Assembly (NCBI GenBank): GCA_045645985.1
Contig: JAZRJV010000019.1
Coordinates: 1 to 25,429 of the forward strand
DNA: 25,429 nt
Direction of reading: 5' to 3'
From: RGIG9060 sp045645985
Lineage (GTDB): Bacteria; Spirochaetota; Spirochaetia; Treponematales; Treponemataceae
Shown: positions 22,618 to 25,429 of the stretch, one piece after another
How the letters are laid out: every line of letters starts with the position of its first letter
Position numbering within the stretch: position 1 is the stretch's first letter
Translations under genes and position numbers: made by a program
Notes under the pieces: generated by a model
Seen by the model: only the letters and a program-made list of their open reading frames with translations
What the model was told of the DNA's origin: nothing
Database searches by the model: none

Positions 22618-23478
22618 TTAGCGAAGCAAACTTAACACGTTTTGTGTTGATTGATTTGCTTGAGCCAACATAGCAGTACCTGCTTGTGTAAGAACTTGGT
22701 TCTTTGTAAATTCAACCATTTCTTGAGCCATATCTGTATCACGGATGCGTGATTCAGCAGCTTGTAAGTTTTCAGCACCGATGTTAAGACCGTTAACTGT
22801 ATATTCAAGACGATTTTGGTAAGCACCAAGATCTGCTCTTTGTTTGTTGATTTTCTTGAGAGCTTCATCAAGAGTTCCGATTGCACGGTTAGCATCATCT
22901 GGAGAAGCAAGACTCATAATTTGTTCATCACCAACATTTCTAAGGTTAAGAGCTTGAGATGTCATTGTTCCGATGAATACTTGAGCTCTTTGATCCATGT
23001 TAGCACCAATGTGTAACCACATAGAAGCTGTAACTGTATTTTCACCTGTAGGTTTTGCAAATCTACCTGTAAGCATGTTCATACCGTTGAATTGAGCTTG
23101 TGAAGCAATTCTGTCAACTTCAGCAATAAGTTGTGAAACTTCAACTTGGATTTGCATTCTGTCTTCGTCAGTATAAATACCGTTTGAAGATTGAACTGCT
23201 AATTCACGGATTCTCTGTACGATGTCAGTTGTTGATTGAAGGAATCCTTCTGTTGTTTGAATGAAAGAGATACCATTTTGTGCGTTTGTTGCAGCTTGAT
23301 TCAATCCGCGAATCTGACTTCTCATTTTTTCAGAAACAGCAAGACCAGAAGCGTCGTCACCAGCACGATTGATTTTCATTCCAGAAGAAAGTTTTTCCAT
23401 GTTTTTTGTTGTTGCGTTGTTTGTAACGCCCAATGTGCGGTTTGAGTAAAGCGCACTCATGTTGTGATTAATAATCAT
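22618..23478 (-). CDS. flaB: Flagellin, periplasmic flagellar filament core protein (FlaB type)
   Basis: This 286-residue flagellin consists of the conserved D0/D1 N-terminus (MIINHNMSALYSNRTLG, KLSSGMKINRAGDDASGLAVSEKMR) and C-terminus (DLGAYQNRLEYTVNGL, AESRIRDTDMAQEMVEFTK, ending NVLSLLR) joined by a short middle segment. It lacks the variable outer domains of external flagellins. This length and the ASMWLHIGANMDQR segment fit spirochaetal FlaB core proteins, which assemble in the periplasm under a FlaA sheath after export by the flagellar type III apparatus, so no signal peptide is expected. AGGAG lies six nt before the ATG. A sigma-28-like promoter and a dedicated terminator suggest a monocistronic gene. 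Which FlaB paralogue this is cannot be decided here. Confidence 0.96.
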   Translation of the reverse strand: MIINHNMSALYSNRTLGVTNNATTKNMEKLSSGMKINRAGDDASGLAVSEKMRSQIRGLNQAATNAQNGISFIQTTEGFLQSTTDIVQRIRELAVQSSNGIYTDEDRMQIQVEVSQLIAEVDRIASQAQFNGMNMLTGRFAKPTGENTVTASMWLHIGANMDQRAQVFIGTMTSQALNLRNVGDEQIMSLASPDDANRAIGTLDEALKKINKQRADLGAYQNRLEYTVNGLNIGAENLQAAESRIRDTDMAQEMVEFTKNQVLTQAGTAMLAQANQSTQNVLSLLR

Positions 23479-23505
23479 ATCTATCTCCTATAAAAAGTTT
23501 TGATA

Positions 23506-23527
23506 AACCTTGAATGCAAGGGTTTTT
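23506..23527 (-). other. Stem-loop in the flagellin mRNA leader
   Basis: CCTTG (23508-23512) and CAAGG (23517-23521) form a five-bp stem with a four-nt loop, extendable by A-T pairs around one bulge. It lies in the predicted leader of the flagellin transcript, about 30 nt before the ATG. A role in mRNA stability or translational timing is possible. Confidence 0.35.
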
Positions 23528-23542
23528 AATCCTTTCACTTTA

Positions 23543-23569
23543 TCTTCGGAGATATAAAAAAAAACTTTA
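23543..23569 (-). promoter_or_regulatory. Sigma-28 (FliA)-type promoter of the flagellin gene
   Basis: On the minus strand a perfect TAAAGTTT (23569-23562) is followed after exactly 11 nt by TCCGAAGA (23550-23543). The enteric FliA consensus is TAAAGTTT-N11-GCCGATAA, so the -35 matches fully and the CCGA core of the -10 is in register. The leader to the ATG is about 60 nt. This predicts late-class flagellar control. Confidence 0.7.
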
Positions 23570-23582
23570 CACTTTTTTTTAA

Positions 23583-23999
23583 TTATTTTTTAATTTTATG
23601 GCACTCAGTACAGCCAATTATATGAACATGATTTTTTCTATTTTGGTGATAAAAAATTCTTGCAATTAAATATCCTTCCTGAGGAATTATTTTTGTACAA
23701 ACAGGACATTTTCGCCTTACTCCCATTTCAGAATATGGAAAACAATGTGGGCATCCCATTATGTTACACAATTGATTTGAATCAGTTTCTGTATGATATA
23801 CTCTAGAAATAATTCTTTCTTTACCAACAAGCCCTGATTCACAAACAGGACACTTGTTTACTGCGTTTTCTGGACGCTTAAAAGCTGTTTTTTCTTTTTG
23901 TTTTTTTCTATTAAAATTAGAAATAAGTTGAAAAGCAAAAAATAACAACACCAAAGCCACAAGAACTAGCAAAAATAATACAAAAAAATCTTTATCCAT
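23583..23999 (-). CDS. Membrane-anchored zinc-ribbon protein of unknown function
   Basis: This 138-residue protein has one N-terminal membrane helix (about residues 5-28) followed by a basic linker (NRKKQKEK) and a cysteine-rich soluble domain. Paired motifs CPVC (near 50), CPHC (near 83), CPVC (near 98) and CTEC (near 130) could bind two zinc ions in a duplicated ribbon; each half also carries a similar RVYHTE / RIFYHQN stretch and a CNIMGCPHC / VHIIGCTEC end, indicating internal duplication. Positive residues after the helix suggest that the ribbon domain is cytoplasmic. It lies 104 nt upstream of the flagellin gene on the same strand, but flagellin has its own promoter. No function is known to me. 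Confidence 0.7.
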   Translation of the reverse strand: MDKDFFVLFLLVLVALVLLFFAFQLISNFNRKKQKEKTAFKRPENAVNKCPVCESGLVGKERIISRVYHTETDSNQLCNIMGCPHCFPYSEMGVRRKCPVCTKIIPQEGYLIARIFYHQNRKNHVHIIGCTECHKIKK

Positions 24000-24046
24000 A
24001 AATAAAATTTTATACCTTTAAAGAAAAAAAATAAATCCCTTGTTGC

Positions 24047-24083
24047 AAAAAAAAATCTGTCCTTAAAATTTAGGACAGATTTT
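24047..24083 (-). terminator. Rho-independent terminator of the propeller lipoprotein gene
   Basis: AAAATCTGTCCT (24052-24063) and AGGACAGATTTT (24072-24083) form a perfect 12-bp stem with an eight-nt loop. On the minus strand it runs into nine T residues. It lies just past the stop codon at 24107. Confidence 0.88.
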
Positions 24084-24106
24084 CATTTAAATTTATCTAT
24101 TTTATT

Positions 24107-25060
24107 TTAGTTATTTACACGAACTTTTGCTTTCCAAATTTCGTCTTTTCCACCTACATCAGAGATAAAAAATAATTCGTTATTCACACCCCAAGCAGGA
24201 GTATGAACATTTAGATTTCCATTTGTAAGCTGAGTTCTATTAGTACCATCAGTTTTCATTAAGAAAATATGAAATCTCTTTGTTGCAAAACCAATTTTTT
24301 TCTTTCCTTTAGAACCTGTTGCATTTACATCTGAATATTGAGTAAATACAATGCTTTTTCCATCAGCAGAATATTTAGGTGTATAAAATTTACTTTTTCC
24401 ATCACTATAAAGTTCTGTAACTTGATTTGAATTCATATCCATTTCAAAAATACCCTTGTTTCCTTTTGTAAAAACAAATTTATTTTCTGTTGGATGCCAA
24501 TTAGGAGATTCTCCTTCACCAAGAATTGTAATTTCAGAACCATTATCATTCAAACAAACAATTTGATAAATTCCACTAATTATTGAAGCACAAAGAATTT
24601 TATTACCTTTTATTGAAGGAGAATAATCTCCATTTCCAATATCATTTCTAGTAACATAAGTTTTACCACCACCATCAATATTTGATTTAATTAATTTATT
24701 TACAGATCCATCCTTGCCACAATAAATAAAAGACTTATTATCGCTGTACCATGCAGTATCCTCAGCATAATTAATTCCTAATGGTGTTTTTGCTGGTAAA
24801 GATGCATCTTTTAACAAAACTAATTCTGTATAAGAACTTCCCTTAGCAATTTGAGCATACAAAAGGCTTTTACCATTAGGAGATACAGATAAAGAGAATT
24901 TATCTAATCCATCTCCAGTAACTCTTGTAACATTTTGCATTACACCAGTATCAACTGTAATTGTTTCTTCATCGTTTCCCAAAAGTCCAAATAATAAAGA
25001 AAAACATCCAGTAAAAGTAAAGCAAACTAAAACTAAAAGCAAAATAAGTGCTTTTTTCAT
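24107..25060 (-). CDS. Lipoprotein with TolB-like beta-propeller
   Basis: This protein has 317 residues from the ATG at 25060, chosen because AGGAG lies eight nt upstream and because it directly begins a lipoprotein signal (MKKALILLLVLVCFTFTGC, lipidation at Cys 19). The frame continues 14 codons upstream to an ATG at 25102, which would precede the signal with charged residues and overlap the predicted transcript start. The mature chain shows repeated propeller blades of the WD40-like/PD40 type: SVSPNGKSLLYAQ, PSIKGNKILCAS, PNWHPTENKFVFTKG, PKYSADGKSIVFTQYS, and IFLMKTDGTNRTQLTNGN, with about six blades. TolB-like lipoproteins act as binding scaffolds in the envelope. It is divergent from an XRE-family regulator, with a likely operator on its promoter. 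Confidence 0.85.
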   Translation of the reverse strand: MKKALILLLVLVCFTFTGCFSLLFGLLGNDEETITVDTGVMQNVTRVTGDGLDKFSLSVSPNGKSLLYAQIAKGSSYTELVLLKDASLPAKTPLGINYAEDTAWYSDNKSFIYCGKDGSVNKLIKSNIDGGGKTYVTRNDIGNGDYSPSIKGNKILCASIISGIYQIVCLNDNGSEITILGEGESPNWHPTENKFVFTKGNKGIFEMDMNSNQVTELYSDGKSKFYTPKYSADGKSIVFTQYSDVNATGSKGKKKIGFATKRFHIFLMKTDGTNRTQLTNGNLNVHTPAWGVNNELFFISDVGGKDEIWKAKVRVNN

Positions 25061-25096
25061 TTTTTTTCTCCTAAAAAAAATATTTTTGCTATTTAT

Positions 25097-25138
25097 TAGC
25101 ATATTGCTATTATATATTACAAATTATATTAGCGTCAA
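25097..25138 (-). promoter_or_regulatory. Promoter and candidate operator of the propeller lipoprotein gene
   Basis: On the minus strand TTGACG (25138-25133), an 18-nt spacer and a perfect TATAAT (25114-25109) predict a start near 25102. An inverted repeat TAGCA-TAT-TGCTA (25097-25109) sits on the transcript start and abuts the -10. The 10-mer TAGCAATATG within it recurs in opposite orientation at 25203-25212, around a Met codon of the divergent XRE gene. This is the expected place for a repressor site. Confidence 0.6.
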
Positions 25139-25179
25139 GATAATTAAAATTATTATTCATAGCTTTTAGAATAACAATA

Positions 25180-25429
25180 ATGAATTTACAAACTATTTTT
25201 ATTAGCAATATGAAAAGATTTCGCAAGCAAAAACATATTACACAAGAAAAACTTGCCGAGATGTGTGGAACTGAAACCTGTTATATAGGACAAATAGAAA
25301 CTTTTAGAAGATTTCCATCTATCCCCCTTATTGAAAAAATAGCAACTGCTCTAGAAGTTGAACCGTGGATTTTATTTAAAAATGATGAAGCCATAAATTA
25401 TGAATTAAAAAAAGAAGAAAAAATAAAAA
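25180..25429 (+). CDS. XRE-family HTH transcriptional regulator (3' end outside window)
   Basis: The frame is open from ATG 25180 to the window end, giving 83 residues without a stop. Residues 8-65 form a Cro/C1-type helix-turn-helix: NMKRFRKQKHITQEKLAEMCG, then CYIGQIETFRRFPSIPLIEKIATALEVEPWILF, with the usual pattern of five helices. The RRFPS segment is the common ending of the recognition region in small XRE regulators. A Lys/Glu-rich tail begins just before the cut. The start could also be ATG 25210, but 25180 preserves helix 1. No Shine-Dalgarno is visible. TTAAAA (25144-25149) and TAGAAT (25167-25172) could drive it with almost no leader. It is divergent from the propeller lipoprotein gene and probably controls it. 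Confidence 0.82.
   Translation, partial: MNLQTIFISNMKRFRKQKHITQEKLAEMCGTETCYIGQIETFRRFPSIPLIEKIATALEVEPWILFKNDEAINYELKKEEKIK

Noticed and set aside
25061..25102. Longer start of the propeller lipoprotein at ATG 25102
   Set aside because: The ATG at 25060 has AGGAG and directly begins the lipoprotein signal; the longer form would begin at the predicted transcript start.

Overview
The window is AT-rich, densely coded DNA from a spirochaete, most likely a host-associated Treponema. The clearest marker is a minus-strand flagellin with the FlaB-type periplasmic filament core, preceded by a sigma-28-like promoter. No species can be named from sequence alone. Phage, IS and CRISPR sequences were not seen.

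Layout. Positions 1-6603 hold a tightly packed plus-strand run: the 3' end of a TatD-type hydrolase, a tRNA-dihydrouridine synthase, a large spirochaetal protein of unknown function, a GAF-GGDEF diguanylate cyclase, a rhomboid protease, two exported proteins of unknown function and a uracil-DNA-glycosylase-like protein. An arginase follows on the minus strand (6608-7516).

Positions 7572-10617 form the most unusual module. A minus-strand regulator with about six membrane segments and a C-terminal LuxR-like HTH is divergent from an operon. That operon starts with a 21-residue hydrophobic peptide gene (8671-8736), which has a perfect GGAGG, followed by a 13-bp hairpin and a three-gene ABC exporter of permease, ATPase and a related permease. 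The intergenic region carries three copies of TAACCAAGTT in alternating orientation. The layout resembles a peptide signalling, bacteriocin or membrane-stress export locus, but I cannot match it to a described system.

Positions 10812-16658 are a complete tripartite RND efflux operon: TolC-like outer-membrane protein, lipoprotein adaptor, RND pump and a PII-like (PG0541-type) small protein, closed by a terminator. An OFA-family MFS transporter with its own promoter, leader hairpin and terminator follows (16820-18142). Next come a gene-free stretch with a large nested inverted-repeat element (about 18190-18400), two tandem cysteine-synthase-like genes of which the first has unusual active-site motifs, a MATE exporter and an NADPH-dependent FMN reductase-like flavoprotein.

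Positions 22530-25060 are on the minus strand: flagellin with terminator and promoter, a membrane-anchored zinc-ribbon protein, and a lipoprotein with a TolB-like propeller. The last is divergent from an XRE-family regulator cut off by the window end, with a likely operator between them.

Several genes without a visible Shine-Dalgarno (arginase, first cysteine synthase, MATE, XRE) have promoter-like hexamers placed so that transcription would begin at or next to the ATG, suggesting leaderless mRNAs. All functional calls come from motifs read by eye; no database search was run.
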